From Bradyrhizobium sp. 21 (lineage in GTDB: Bacteria > Pseudomonadota > Alphaproteobacteria > Rhizobiales > Xanthobacteraceae): a DNA stretch of 64,000 nt. Shown in pieces: positions 53,593-62,629 of the stretch. The stretch covers positions 308,172-372,171 of the forward strand of contig NZ_JADPJG010000002.1 of NCBI RefSeq assembly GCF_023073335.1, read 5' to 3'. Position 1 is the first letter of the stretch, and each line of letters starts with the position of its first letter. A program made the translations under genes and the position numbers. The notes beneath the pieces were generated by a model that worked only from the letters and a program-made list of their open reading frames with translations, was not told the DNA's origin and searched no databases.

Positions 53593-54255
53593 ATGACACA
53601 TCGCCAAGAGGCTGTTCGCGACGTGGCTGTTGGCCGCGAGATTGCGGCACGCTGGTGCGCTCTCGCCGAGCAGCGGCTGCATCATCTCTCCGAAATGTTC
53701 GAGACCGGGCGCTGGCGTCGCTATCACAGCGAACTCGCATTCCTCGAAAACATCCAGGAAGCCAAGCGCGCCGTCCAGACATGGCGCGCGCTTGCCACCG
53801 GCGCCGATGTTGCCGCAGCGGCTGCAAGTGTTTCGCCTGCATTCGGCTGGTCGCCGGCGACCATGCCCCGGGTGGCGCGCGGCGAGCAGCAGGTGCAGAC
53901 CATGCAGCCGAAGGCCGTCCACATCGTGCCCGAGACCGCCGTACCGGTCAGGCTAGATCCGAAGCCGGGCGTTCTCGCCGAAATCACCGAAGCCCCGATC
54001 GCGCCGCTTGCGGCGACGGCTCCGCTCAAAGTGCCAGCTGCCATGGCTCCGCCCACCGCGCCCGCCGCGATGACAGGGCCCAAGGTACCGGCCGCGATGG
54101 CGGCGCCCAAGGCGCCTGCTGCGATGGCGGCGCTTCTGCCGCAGTTCTCGCCGCCCGCCACCGAAATTGTCGCAGCCCCCGAGCGCCTCGTTGAGTTCAC
54201 CTTCAGCCTCGACGGCCTCGAAGCGAAATACCCGCTGCTGAGGAACGCGTTCTAG
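53593..54255 (+). CDS. TIGR03809-like protein with Ala/Pro repeat tail
   Basis: From the ATG at 53593 the protein has 220 residues. The first 90 are helical and conserved-looking (AARWCALAEQRLHHLSEMFETGRWRRYHSELAFLENIQEAKRAV). A linker follows, then short degenerate repeats of the type PAAMAxPxAPAAM at about 135-185, and a conserved end (LVEFTFSLDGLEAKYPLLRNAF). This fits, from memory, the TIGR03809 family of Rhizobiales, found beside the Tat-exported repeat protein TIGR03808, whose candidate is the next, convergent gene. An ATG 13 codons upstream is possible. Function unknown. Confidence 0.65.
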   Translation: MTHRQEAVRDVAVGREIAARWCALAEQRLHHLSEMFETGRWRRYHSELAFLENIQEAKRAVQTWRALATGADVAAAAASVSPAFGWSPATMPRVARGEQQVQTMQPKAVHIVPETAVPVRLDPKPGVLAEITEAPIAPLAATAPLKVPAAMAPPTAPAAMTGPKVPAAMAAPKAPAAMAALLPQFSPPATEIVAAPERLVEFTFSLDGLEAKYPLLRNAF

Positions 54256-54285
54256 CGTTTGTGAGCGAGGGCCGAGGGACAGCGC

Positions 54286-55656
54286 CTACCGCCGCACCGC
54301 ATTCCCGCCGACCACCAATTGCGCAAATCGCTGCGCGCCGTCCGCCGACAGATCAGACGTCACGGCACGCGCGTGATCGAGCCCGACCACGGCGCCGCGC
54401 GGGGTCTCCGAGATCATGTTGTTGTTGACGAGCGCCGTGCCTGCGCCGGGCACGACGGATACCCCGACACCGGCCAGCGCCTTGCGGATCACGTTGCCGG
54501 TGATGGCGACGTCGCGGAGATATTTGCCCCAGCCGGCGACGATGCCATAGGACGGCGCATTCTCGATCACGTTACCGGTCACGGCTGAATCCGCCTCGAT
54601 GTAGATGCCGACGCCGGCATCGTCGTCCGGCGCCGTGCCGATCGGCCGCTTCGGAATCAGATTGCGGATGATGTTGCCCTGGACCACGGCGATGCGGCCG
54701 CCTTCGTTGAAATTGCAGACGGAGACGCCGACGGCCGCGCCGTCGACAATGTTGTGGGCGATCACGGCGGCCTCGAAGGCGAATTCGGAATAGAGCGCGA
54801 CCTCGCGCACGTCGCTGACGCTGTTGCCGGTGATGTGGATGTTGGAAGCCGAATTGCCGCGCACCGCCGAATAGTCGCAATTCTTGATGCGGTTGCCGCG
54901 CACGATCACATTGCCGGCGCGGAAAGCGTTGATGGCGTTGCCGTACTGCCCCGAGCCGCCCGGGCCGGCCTTGATATTCTCGATGCGGTTGTCGGCCACC
55001 AGCGTGCCGTCGTCACCGATGGCCGTGCGCAGGATTTCGATGCCGTTGTCGTTGGTGCCGACAATCGTGTTGCGCGAGACGCTGAGGCCCCTGGCGTCGA
55101 ACGAAACCACCGCCGTCACCGCGATATCGGTAAAAATGTTGCCGGAGATCTCGCCCGACACCTGCTCGAGCCAGATGCCGCTGACGCCGGAGCCCGTGAT
55201 CTCGCAATCGGTGATGCGGACGTCGCGCCCGCCGAGCACGTGGATCAGTCCGCGCCGCGTCGGCAGCGGAATGCCGCCGCCGTCGAAGGTGATGCCGGTG
55301 AGGCCAATCGAATCGGAGCGGTCGCTCTGGATCGCCGAGGCCCCGCCGGTGAAGACGAATTTTGTCGCGCCGCGCACGCCGATCAGTTGCGCGCCATTTG
55401 GCAGGCGCAACAGTCCGGTGCGGTAGATGCCGGGGGGCAGCGCCAGCGGCATCTGCGCCCGGGCAGCCTCGTCGATCGCACGCTGCAGCGCGCGGGTCTG
55501 GTCCTCGCTGCTGCCGGGTCGCACACCATACTGCGTGGCATCGCGGCCGAGCAGCGACGTCAGCGGCGCCGCACGCGCGGCGTCGGCAGGCATCGCGAGC
55601 GCGCCGGCGATGCCTGCGGTCGAAGCTCCGATGAGATGGCGACGATTGAGGTCCAT
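54286..55656 (-). CDS. Tat-exported parallel beta-helix protein, TIGR03808-like
   Basis: A 456-residue protein with a twin-arginine signal (NRRHLIGASTAGIAGALA, cleavage near ARAAP). The rest is a right-handed parallel beta-helix with many PbH1/NosD-like turns such as ITGNSVSD, IVRGNRIKN, VVQGNIIRN, SAVTGNVIEN and VAITGNVIRK, each about 23-25 residues apart. Some such folds are polysaccharide lyases, but no lyase motif was identified. The combination of signal, length and repeats fits TIGR03808 as I remember it. It converges on the TIGR03809-like gene. Confidence 0.75.
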   Translation of the reverse strand: MDLNRRHLIGASTAGIAGALAMPADAARAAPLTSLLGRDATQYGVRPGSSEDQTRALQRAIDEAARAQMPLALPPGIYRTGLLRLPNGAQLIGVRGATKFVFTGGASAIQSDRSDSIGLTGITFDGGGIPLPTRRGLIHVLGGRDVRITDCEITGSGVSGIWLEQVSGEISGNIFTDIAVTAVVSFDARGLSVSRNTIVGTNDNGIEILRTAIGDDGTLVADNRIENIKAGPGGSGQYGNAINAFRAGNVIVRGNRIKNCDYSAVRGNSASNIHITGNSVSDVREVALYSEFAFEAAVIAHNIVDGAAVGVSVCNFNEGGRIAVVQGNIIRNLIPKRPIGTAPDDDAGVGIYIEADSAVTGNVIENAPSYGIVAGWGKYLRDVAITGNVIRKALAGVGVSVVPGAGTALVNNNMISETPRGAVVGLDHARAVTSDLSADGAQRFAQLVVGGNAVRR

Positions 55657-55804
55657 GACGCGTCCTCCGGCGGACGCGGGGGTCCGCGGCGGTTAGGTAG
55701 CGCAGGGCGGCCGGTCGCGTGAGGATAGTTCGCGGTAGGGTTAAATGTTTACCCAATGGGGCTCAACGGCAACGCTGTATTCTGGTATCAAGAATAGTCG
55801 CGAT

Positions 55805-56131
55805 ATGGATCCAGATATGCCGAAGGCCGATCCGCGGCTGGCGCCGCTCAGCCCGTTTCCTCTTGAAGATAATGAAGCTCTCTTCATCAAAGACACGGTA
55901 CGACGCTTCTATGGCGCGGATGCGGTGGTGCGTAATTTTGGCCCCGAAAGAGATCGTTTGATGCTGCATGTGGAGGCCAGTCAGCTTCCTGAGGGGCATG
56001 GCTACTGGGACTGCTGCGGAATCATCAATGCAAAGATCGATCGAAGCCAAATCTCTCTCTGCGTCACCAAGAGAGGGCAACGCCTCCGAGGTGAAGCGAA
56101 GATCGCCTATAGACAAGGGACCGTGCTCTAG
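55805..56131 (+). CDS. Hypothetical protein
   Basis: From the ATG at 55805 the protein has 108 residues, beginning MDPDMPKADPRLAPLSPFPL. It contains FIKDTVRRFYGADAVVRNFG, LMLHVEASQLPEGHGYWDCCGIINA and ends AKIAYRQGTVL. It is acidic at the start and has a Cys-Cys pair in the middle. No family was recognised. The A/T-richer third codon positions differ from the flanking genes, which may mean recent acquisition. The stop overlaps the end of the pcp-like gene by four bases. A start at 55745 is an alternative. Confidence 0.5.
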   Translation: MDPDMPKADPRLAPLSPFPLEDNEALFIKDTVRRFYGADAVVRNFGPERDRLMLHVEASQLPEGHGYWDCCGIINAKIDRSQISLCVTKRGQRLRGEAKIAYRQGTVL

Positions 56132-56778
56132 GACGAAGTGCGCCCCTTCCGTGCCAACTGCACCATCTCCATCAGCATCGCCTCGCCGGCATCGACCAGT
56201 TCCTCCAGCGTGATCCGCGGCGCGCCCTTGCGGCGCACGGCGCCGCTGCGCGCGAGCAGGGGAATGTGGATGAACGCCGCAAGCTGCGGCCCGCCGGCCC
56301 TGACGTTCTCGATCGCGCGCCAGCTCAGATAATTGCAGAGATAGGCGCCGGCGTCGCGCGAGGGGCGCGCGTCGATGCCGGTGAGGCGCGCGGCGCGCAG
56401 CAGCCTTGCGGTGTGCGGCCCGAACGTCATCGCGTCCGCATTGCCGGCGATGCCGCGCTTGCTCGATCGGGTGTTGGCGGCGTCGGGCCACAGCATGGTG
56501 ACGGCGTTACGCGCGCGGCTCTCGATGCGCAGATAGGGCGTTCGTGCCGCGAGGCCGAACATCAGCAGCGCATCCGGCTTCTCTTTCGCGAGCACCTCCG
56601 GCAATTGCCGGTCCACCGCGGCATAGGTCACCGGGAAGATGTGGCTGGAGATCGCGGCATCGTCGAGCGCCGGTCGGCGCAGTTGCGCCAGCCGGGCGAC
56701 CAGCGGCTGGGTCGGGTTGTAAGGCGCGCCGGGGAACGGTCCGAAGCCGGTGAGGAGGATGCGGAGTTTTTCGCTCAT
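56128..56778 (-). CDS. pcp: Pyroglutamyl-peptidase I (peptidase C15)
   Basis: A 216-residue cysteine peptidase that removes N-terminal pyroglutamate. The start ILLTGFGPFPGAPYNPTQPL is typical. The catalytic set is visible as Glu in LRIESRARN, Cys in DAGAYLCNYLSW and His in AAFIHIPLL. Its start overlaps the meaB stop as ATGA, so it is co-translated with meaB, a curious but small-scale pairing. The end overlaps a plus-strand hypothetical gene by four bases. Confidence 0.85.
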   Translation of the reverse strand: MSEKLRILLTGFGPFPGAPYNPTQPLVARLAQLRRPALDDAAISSHIFPVTYAAVDRQLPEVLAKEKPDALLMFGLAARTPYLRIESRARNAVTMLWPDAANTRSSKRGIAGNADAMTFGPHTARLLRAARLTGIDARPSRDAGAYLCNYLSWRAIENVRAGGPQLAAFIHIPLLARSGAVRRKGAPRITLEELVDAGEAMLMEMVQLARKGRTSS

Positions 56779-57764
56779 TGCAGCAACTCTAGGATCTGCT
56801 CGGCGGCAAGCGCCGGCGTGAGATGGCCTTCGGCCACGTCAGCCTCGATCTTGCGGACCTTGGTCCGCACCGATGCCTCGCTGCGCAGCCGCGCCAGCAT
56901 GCGCTGCTCCAGCATCGACCACATCCATTTCACCTGCTGTTCGCGCCGCCGCGCGCCGAAATCGCCGGAGGCATTCATCGCCTTGCGGTGATCCAGGACT
57001 TTTTGCCAGAGCTCGGCGATGCCGGTGCCGGCCAGCGCCGAATAGGTGACGACGGGCGGGTGCCAGTGCTCGGACCTCGGGGTCAGGATGTGCAGGGCGC
57101 CGCGATAGTCGGCGGCGGTGATGTTGGCGCGCTTGAGATTGTCGCCATCGGCCTTGTTGATCGCGATCATGTCGGCGAGCTCGACCAGCCCTTTCTTGAT
57201 TCCCTGCAATTCGTCGCCGCCACCCGGCAGCATCAGCGCAAGGAAGAAATCAGTCATGTCGCAGACCGCGGTCTCGGACTGGCCGATGCCGACGGTCTCG
57301 ACCAGCACGACATCGAAGCCGGCCGCCTCACAGAGCAGCATCGCCTCGCGTGTCTTGGCGGCGACGCCGCCGAGCGTGCCCGAGGCCGGCGAGGGCCGGA
57401 TGAAGGCGTCGCCGGAAGCCGACAGCCGCGCCATCCGGGTCTTGTCGCCGAGGATCGAGCCGCCGCTGCGCGCCGAGGACGGATCGACCGCAAGCACCGC
57501 GACCTTGCTGCCCTGTTCGATCAGGTAAGTCCCGAGCACGTCGATGGTCGTGGACTTGCCGACGCCCGGCGATCCCGTGATACCGACGCGCACTGCCTTG
57601 CCGGTGTCGGGCAGCAGCATCTGCACGAGCTCGCGCGCCAGCGCCTGATGGTCGCCGCGCCGGCTCTCCACCAGCGTAATGGCGCGCGCCAGCGCCGCGC
57701 GGCTGCCGGCGCGGAGGTCGCGGGCGAGTGAGGCAATGTCGATGGATTTGCTACTGGCTATCAT
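56775..57764 (-). CDS. meaB: Methylmalonyl-CoA mutase GTPase chaperone MeaB
   Basis: MeaB protects and loads methylmalonyl-CoA mutase with its cobalamin cofactor, using GTP. The 329-residue protein has the P-loop GITGSPGVGKST (61-72), AVLAVDPSSARSGGSILGDKTRM, VLVETVGIGQSE and INKADGDNLKRA. It matches the MeaB/ArgK family in length and order. The mutase subunits are encoded 2.2 kb upstream on the same strand, with a toxin-antitoxin pair and a binding-protein gene between, so the propionate-degradation genes are loosely grouped. Confidence 0.93.
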   Translation of the reverse strand: MIASSKSIDIASLARDLRAGSRAALARAITLVESRRGDHQALARELVQMLLPDTGKAVRVGITGSPGVGKSTTIDVLGTYLIEQGSKVAVLAVDPSSARSGGSILGDKTRMARLSASGDAFIRPSPASGTLGGVAAKTREAMLLCEAAGFDVVLVETVGIGQSETAVCDMTDFFLALMLPGGGDELQGIKKGLVELADMIAINKADGDNLKRANITAADYRGALHILTPRSEHWHPPVVTYSALAGTGIAELWQKVLDHRKAMNASGDFGARRREQQVKWMWSMLEQRMLARLRSEASVRTKVRKIEADVAEGHLTPALAAEQILELLQ

Positions 57765-57779
57765 TGTCTTCGTGCGTCG

Positions 57780-58127
57780 TCACGATCGGTCCGACGTGCG
57801 AATGAAGGCTTCAACGCAGGATTTCAAGGAGGGGAGTTCGTTTTGAACAATATCCCATACAATTTCCGAGTTGGTTGCGTGGTAGGCGTGGCGCAGCACG
57901 TTCCCAAAATCGATCAGCCTGCGCCAGTCGATGGCTGGTGTGGATTGCTTCATTTCGCCCGGGATTGATCGCGATGCCTCGCAGATGATTTCGAGAAGCC
58001 GTTCCGTAGCCAAACGCGTCATTCGATCCGAAGCGAATCGATCGAAATTTGTGCCACGCAGGATATCTTCGATTTCAGCAACGGCTTCGAGGATATCCCG
58101 CAGCCGATCTTCTGCGGTTGGCGGCAT
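57780..58127 (-). CDS. hepT: HepT-like HEPN toxin
   Basis: A 115-residue all-helical protein of the HEPN/DUF86 group. Its start PPTAEDRLRDILEAVAEI and the C-terminal DFGNVLRHAYHATN match the position of the HEPN RNase motif. In the classical form this reads RNxxxH; here the arginine slot is glycine and the histidine is kept, as in the GNxLRHxY subgroup. HepT toxins cleave RNA and are silenced by MntA-type AMPylation. The start directly abuts the stop of the mntA-like gene. Confidence 0.82.
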   Translation of the reverse strand: MPPTAEDRLRDILEAVAEIEDILRGTNFDRFASDRMTRLATERLLEIICEASRSIPGEMKQSTPAIDWRRLIDFGNVLRHAYHATNSEIVWDIVQNELPSLKSCVEAFIRTSDRS

Positions 58128-58442
58128 TCAAAAGACCTCGACGAGATCGTCCGCGATACGTTCAGCTACGCGCGGCTTCAGGAGGTCGCGGATCGAAATT
58201 TGCACGCGGATACCAACATAATTTTCAATCATCTGCTGGATACCGAAATAGTCGAACCGCTGCGGTCCTCCTCGATCACCGGTTTCGACCAACACATCGA
58301 GATCGCTGTCGGACCGTGCGTCGCCGCGCACGCGGGATCCGAACAGGTATAGACGAGTGACGCCCGCCGCCTTCAGGGAGGGCGCAAGCTCTCGAAGCTT
58401 TCCGACAAGCGTTTCGAGTGAAATGTCTGCAACCTCGGTCAT
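58128..58442 (-). CDS. mntA: MntA-like nucleotidyltransferase antitoxin
   Basis: A 104-residue minimal nucleotidyltransferase. The signature is YLFGSRVRGDARSDSDLDVLV, i.e. GSxxxG followed by SDxD, with the metal aspartates. The C-terminal half ends RIADDLVEVF. Proteins of this type add AMP residues to the HepT toxin and block it. It is the first gene of a two-gene operon with hepT. A frameshifted relic of the same pair lies 1.3 kb upstream. Confidence 0.85.
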   Translation of the reverse strand: MTEVADISLETLVGKLRELAPSLKAAGVTRLYLFGSRVRGDARSDSDLDVLVETGDRGGPQRFDYFGIQQMIENYVGIRVQISIRDLLKPRVAERIADDLVEVF

Positions 58443-58582
58443 GGCTGGATACTAGCACAAGGTCGGCCCCCGGCCCAGCGATAGCGCGCCTGAGCGCGCC
58501 GATGGGACAGGCGAGCGCCTTCGGTTAAAAGAAGCCACGGGTCCCGGGTGGCAGTCCGCGCTTTCTGGTTAAGCCTTGCCAG

Positions 58583-59569
58583 CTAGGCCTTGGCAAAACC
58601 GGCTGCCTTCATGGCTTGACCCATCTGGCCATCCGCCTGGTCCATGAAGGTCGCGAACTGGCTGGCATCGCGCCACACGGTGCCGAAGCCCCGCCTGGTC
58701 ATGAAGTCCCTGAACTCGTGGGAGTCATAGACCTTCTTCAAGGCCGCGATCAGCTTGGTGGCGGCCTCCGGGGCCAAACCCTTCGGCGCGCCGATGCCGC
58801 GCCATGAACTCGTGGAATAGTCGATGCCGAGCGCCTCTTTCAGCGTCGGGATGTCGGGGAAGATCGGGTTGCGTGCAGGCGCCATAATCGCCAGGCTCCG
58901 CGCCTGACCGGCCTCGATGGTCGCTCGTGCTTCGGGCACCGAGCAGGTGGTGAGGTCGAGGCTGCCTGCGACGAGATCTTGCATGGCCGGTGCCGCGCCA
59001 TTCGACGCTGACCACGCGACCTGGTTGGCCGGCAATCCCATCGCCCGCATCCAGCCGACGAGTGCGAGATGCCAGATGCCGCCTTGCCCCGTGCCCGATG
59101 CCTTGAACTTTCCCGGTGGAGCCCCCTTGATGGCATTCGCGAGCTCCTTCACCGTCTTGTATGGCGATGACGTGGAGACCTGGATCGCGGGAGGGTCTTC
59201 GTTCATCAGCGCCAGTGGCGTGAAGTTTCGCGGCGTCAGAGGCGTTAGGGCTTGCCAATGCATCATCGAGATTTCCACGGTCAGCATGCCGATCGTGTAG
59301 CCATCCGGGACAGCGGTAGCGATCTCGGCATGGCCGACGACACCGGACCCGCCGGTGCGGTTGACGACGTTGAATGGCTGACCGAACTCCTTCTCCAGGA
59401 GCGTCGCGACGATGCGCGCGGTGGCATCCGTTCCGCCCCCCGCACCCCAGGGCACGATCAAGGTCACCGGCCGCGCCGGATAGGCTTGCGCGAGCGCAGG
59501 CGTGAGGAGAGCTGCAGTGGCCGCAGCCACAGAAGAGGCCGCAAAGGTGCGGCGCGAGATTCCTGGCAT
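58583..59569 (-). CDS. Tripartite tricarboxylate transporter-type solute-binding protein (Bug family)
   Basis: From the ATG at 59569 the protein has 328 residues. A twin-arginine-like signal (GISRRTFAASSVAAATAALL, cleavage near ALAQA) precedes YPARPVTLIVPWGAGGGTDATARI, the typical start of Bug/TctC proteins, and NRTGGSGVVGHAEIA. GAPKGLAPEAATKLIAALKKV lies near the end. It should bind an organic acid in the periplasm. No TctA/TctB membrane genes are nearby, which is usual for this large family. An in-frame ATG at 59620 is an alternative. Confidence 0.88.
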   Translation of the reverse strand: MPGISRRTFAASSVAAATAALLTPALAQAYPARPVTLIVPWGAGGGTDATARIVATLLEKEFGQPFNVVNRTGGSGVVGHAEIATAVPDGYTIGMLTVEISMMHWQALTPLTPRNFTPLALMNEDPPAIQVSTSSPYKTVKELANAIKGAPPGKFKASGTGQGGIWHLALVGWMRAMGLPANQVAWSASNGAAPAMQDLVAGSLDLTTCSVPEARATIEAGQARSLAIMAPARNPIFPDIPTLKEALGIDYSTSSWRGIGAPKGLAPEAATKLIAALKKVYDSHEFRDFMTRRGFGTVWRDASQFATFMDQADGQMGQAMKAAGFAKA

Positions 59570-59639
59570 AGATGATCCGGCGGCGCCCTTCGGGAATCGG
59601 GCTCTTTTCAATGCAAACATTTTAGGCGGAATTGTTCTG

Positions 59640-59950
59640 ATGTCGCAAGCAGCAGCACCGCCGCGCTGTGGGCAACGGGCTGCGTTCGAGCTTGAGGCAA
59701 TCTTTGGCGCATGTGGCCAGCCACGGCCGTCCTGATCTCGTCAGTCGCGTCCAGAATATGGCCGATCCGGTCAGCAAAATTCGCGCACGTCAAAAAACTT
59801 CGAGGACGTCGTCTGCGATGCGCTGCGCAAAAAGCTGGGAGATGGACGCCGGACGGCTGCGTGGGGCTGCAAGCCGGTCGCATGCTCGATGATGTGCTCG
59901 ACGTCGATCAGGGTGAGCAGTGAAAAAGACGTCTCCGGTTCGACTCGACC
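59640..59950 (-). pseudogene. Decayed second mntA-hepT module
   Basis: Read on the minus strand, one frame gives VEPETSFSLLTLIDVEHIIEH, and a shifted frame then gives QRIADDVLEVF and a stop at 59790-59792. This ends just like the intact MntA (RIADDLVEVF). Immediately after it comes FADRIGHILDATDEIRTAVAG, like the start of HepT/DUF86 proteins, which breaks down before 59640. The nucleotidyltransferase signature is missing. So a frameshifted, truncated copy of the same kind of toxin-antitoxin pair lies here. Confidence 0.65.
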
Positions 59951-59985
59951 AGAAACCTGGCCGATTACCGGGCCCAATCGATCAT

Positions 59986-62142
59986 TTACTCCGCCGCCTC
60001 GCTATGCCCGAGCCGGGCATTCAGCTTGCGGATCAGCTCCTCGGCCGCGTCCGCGATCACGGTGCCGGGCGGGAAGATCGCTTCCGCGCCGGCCGCATAG
60101 AGCGCATCGTAATCCTGCGGCGGCACCACGCCGCCGACGATGATCATGATGTCGTCGCGGCCCTGCTTTGTCAGCGCGGCTTTCAATTCGGGGACGGCGG
60201 TGAGATGGGCGGCGGCGAGCGAGGAGACGCCGAGGATATGGACGTCGTTCTCCACCGCCTGTCGTGCGGCTTCGTCGGCGGTGGCAAACAGCGGCCCGAT
60301 GTCGACGTCGAAGCCGATGTCGGCGAAGGCGGACGCAATCACCTTCTGGCCGCGGTCATGGCCGTCCTGGCCGATCTTGGCGACCAGGATGCGCGGGCGG
60401 CGGCCTTCGGCCTCCTCGAAGGCGTTGATCAGCGCCTGAACCTTCTCGACCCGGTTACCCATGCTTGACGCCTCCCGCTTGTAGACGCCGGTGATGGACT
60501 TGATCTCGGCGCGGTGCCGGCCGAACACCTTTTCCATCGCGTCCGAGATTTCGCCGACGGTGGCCTTCGCGCGCGCTGCGTCGATGGCGAGCGCCAACAG
60601 ATTGCCGTTGCCTTCGCCGGCCGAGCGCGTGATCGCGGCGAGCGCGGCGTCGACGTCCTTCTGGCTGCGCTCGGATTTCAGCCGCGTCAGCTTGTCGATC
60701 TGGAGCCGGCGAACGTTGGTGTTGTCGACCTTGAGGATATCGATCGGGGCTTCGTCTGACGGCTTGTACTTGTTGACGCCGATCACCGCCTGCTTGCCGG
60801 CATCGATGCGGGCCTGGGTCTTGGCGGAGGCCTCCTCGATTCGCAGTTTTGGCACGCCGGCCTCGATCGCCTTCGCCATGCCGCCGAGCTCCTCGACCTC
60901 CTGAATGTGGCTCCAGGCCTTCGCGGCGAGATCGCGGGTCAGACGCTCGACATAATACGAGCCGCCCCAGGGGTCGATGATGCGGGTGGTGCCGCTCTCC
61001 TGCTGCAGGAAGAGCTGGGTGTTGCGGGCGATGCGCGCCGAGAAGTCGGTCGGCAAAGCGAGCGCCTCGTCGAGCGCGTTGGTGTGCAGCGACTGGGTGT
61101 GGCCTTGCGTGGCCGCCATCGCCTCGACGGTGGTGCGCATCACGTTGTTGAAGACGTCCTGCGCGGTCAGCGACCAGCCCGAGGTCTGGCAATGCGTGCG
61201 CAGTGACAGCGAGCGCGGGTCCTTCGGATTGAAGGGCTTCAGCAGCTTCGCCCACAGCAGCCGCGCGGCGCGCAGCTTGGCGACTTCCATGAAGAAGTTC
61301 ATGCCGATCGCCCAGAAGAACGACAGGCGCGGCGCGAAGCGGTCGACATCCAAGCCGGCGGCAAGGCCGGCGCGCAGATATTCGACGCCGTCGGCCAGCG
61401 TATAGGCAAGTTCGAGGTCCTGCGTCGCTCCGGCCTCCTGCATGTGATAGCCGGAGATCGAGATCGAATTGTACTTCGGCATGTTTTGCGAGGTGTACGC
61501 AAAAATGTCCGAGATGATCCGCATCGAGGGCGCGGGCGGATAGATATAGGTGTTGCGCACCATGAACTCTTTCAGAATGTCGTTCTGAATGGTGCCCGAG
61601 AGTTTTTCCGGCGCCACGCCCTGTTCGCTCGCAGCGGCGACATAGAGCGCGAGGATCGGCAGCACCGCGCCGTTCATGGTCATGGACACGCTCATCTGGT
61701 CGAGCGGGATGCCGGCAAACAGCGTGCGCATGTCGTAGATGGAATCGATCGCAACCCCGGCCATGCCGACGTCGCCGCCGACGCGCGGATGATCGCTGTC
61801 ATAGCCGCGATGGGTGGCGAGATCGAAGGCGACCGACAGGCCCTTCTGTCCGGCAGCCAAGTTGCGGCGGTAGAACGCGTTGGAATCCTCCGCCGTGGAA
61901 AAGCCGGCATATTGCCGGACAGTCCAGGGCTGGTTGACATACATGGTCGGGTAGGGGCCGCGCAAATAGGGCGCGATGCCGGGATAGGTGTCGAGGAAAT
62001 CGAGCCCGGCAAGGTCGGCCTCGCCATAGGCGGGCTTCACCAAAATGCCCTCGGGCGTCAGCCACGGCTCGGCGCTGCCGGTCGGCGCGGCGGTGGTGGC
62101 GCGCTCGAAGGCGACATCGGCGAAATTGGGAATGCGGCTCAT
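59986..62142 (-). CDS. scpA: Methylmalonyl-CoA mutase, large (cobalamin-binding) subunit
   Basis: A 718-residue adenosylcobalamin-dependent enzyme that interconverts methylmalonyl-CoA and succinyl-CoA in propionate and branched-chain degradation. The N-terminal barrel has [20 protein letters not shown], and [20 protein letters not shown] follows. The C-terminal B12 domain has [20 protein letters not shown] with the DGHDRG cobalamin loop near residue 590, and [25 protein letters not shown]. This is the MutB/ScpA form. The GFA-type gene and the small-subunit gene precede it on the same strand. Confidence 0.95.
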   Translation of the reverse strand: MSRIPNFADVAFERATTAAPTGSAEPWLTPEGILVKPAYGEADLAGLDFLDTYPGIAPYLRGPYPTMYVNQPWTVRQYAGFSTAEDSNAFYRRNLAAGQKGLSVAFDLATHRGYDSDHPRVGGDVGMAGVAIDSIYDMRTLFAGIPLDQMSVSMTMNGAVLPILALYVAAASEQGVAPEKLSGTIQNDILKEFMVRNTYIYPPAPSMRIISDIFAYTSQNMPKYNSISISGYHMQEAGATQDLELAYTLADGVEYLRAGLAAGLDVDRFAPRLSFFWAIGMNFFMEVAKLRAARLLWAKLLKPFNPKDPRSLSLRTHCQTSGWSLTAQDVFNNVMRTTVEAMAATQGHTQSLHTNALDEALALPTDFSARIARNTQLFLQQESGTTRIIDPWGGSYYVERLTRDLAAKAWSHIQEVEELGGMAKAIEAGVPKLRIEEASAKTQARIDAGKQAVIGVNKYKPSDEAPIDILKVDNTNVRRLQIDKLTRLKSERSQKDVDAALAAITRSAGEGNGNLLALAIDAARAKATVGEISDAMEKVFGRHRAEIKSITGVYKREASSMGNRVEKVQALINAFEEAEGRRPRILVAKIGQDGHDRGQKVIASAFADIGFDVDIGPLFATADEAARQAVENDVHILGVSSLAAAHLTAVPELKAALTKQGRDDIMIIVGGVVPPQDYDALYAAGAEAIFPPGTVIADAAEELIRKLNARLGHSEAAE

Positions 62143-62164
62143 GGTACCAACATATCATAGGCGC

Positions 62165-62629
62165 TCAATCGTGATCCGGATGCTGATGGCTGACGATGGT
62201 CGCCATCTTCTCCGGTCCGTAATTCTGCTGCGTGGTCTGGCTCGGCAAATTGGAGATGCCGACCACCCAGCCGAGGCGGGATTCGGTTCCGTACTGCCGC
62301 GTCGGCACAACGTGGTCGGGGCGGTCGAAGGCGCCGGTCATGATCTCGATCCGGTCGCCGTCGATGCGGCCGAAGCTCAACGGCGTGCCGCACGCCGCGC
62401 AATAGCCGCGCTCGGCGATCGTGGAGGAGCGGAAGAACGACGGCTGTCCCTTGGTCCAGGCAAGGTCCGCCTTGTTGATATCGGCGAAGGAGGCGAACGG
62501 CGCGCCGCTCGCCTTCTGGCACATCCGGCAATGGCAGATGGAGACTTTGTTGGGTGCTGCCGTCAGCGCAAAGCGGACCGCCCCGCATTGGCAGCCGCCG
62601 GCGAGAACGGGTTTGGTTGTCTCCGTCAT
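62165..62629 (-). CDS. GFA/CENP-V family zinc protein
   Basis: A 154-residue protein of the glutathione-dependent formaldehyde-activating (GFA) family. Zinc ligands are visible in GGCQCGAVRF, CHCRMCQKASG and YCAACGTPL. VVGISNLPSQ lies near the end. The family is named after an enzyme proposed to join formaldehyde to glutathione, but most members have no proven role. It is wedged between the two mutase subunit genes, overlapping the upstream one by four bases, so it is probably co-expressed with them. Confidence 0.85.
   Translation of the reverse strand: MTETTKPVLAGGCQCGAVRFALTAAPNKVSICHCRMCQKASGAPFASFADINKADLAWTKGQPSFFRSSTIAERGYCAACGTPLSFGRIDGDRIEIMTGAFDRPDHVVPTRQYGTESRLGWVVGISNLPSQTTQQNYGPEKMATIVSHQHPDHD

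Noticed and set aside
59668..59923. Short plus-strand open frames between the binding protein and scpA genes
   Set aside because: The minus strand of the same stretch carries recognisable MntA and HepT remnants, which explain the sequence better.
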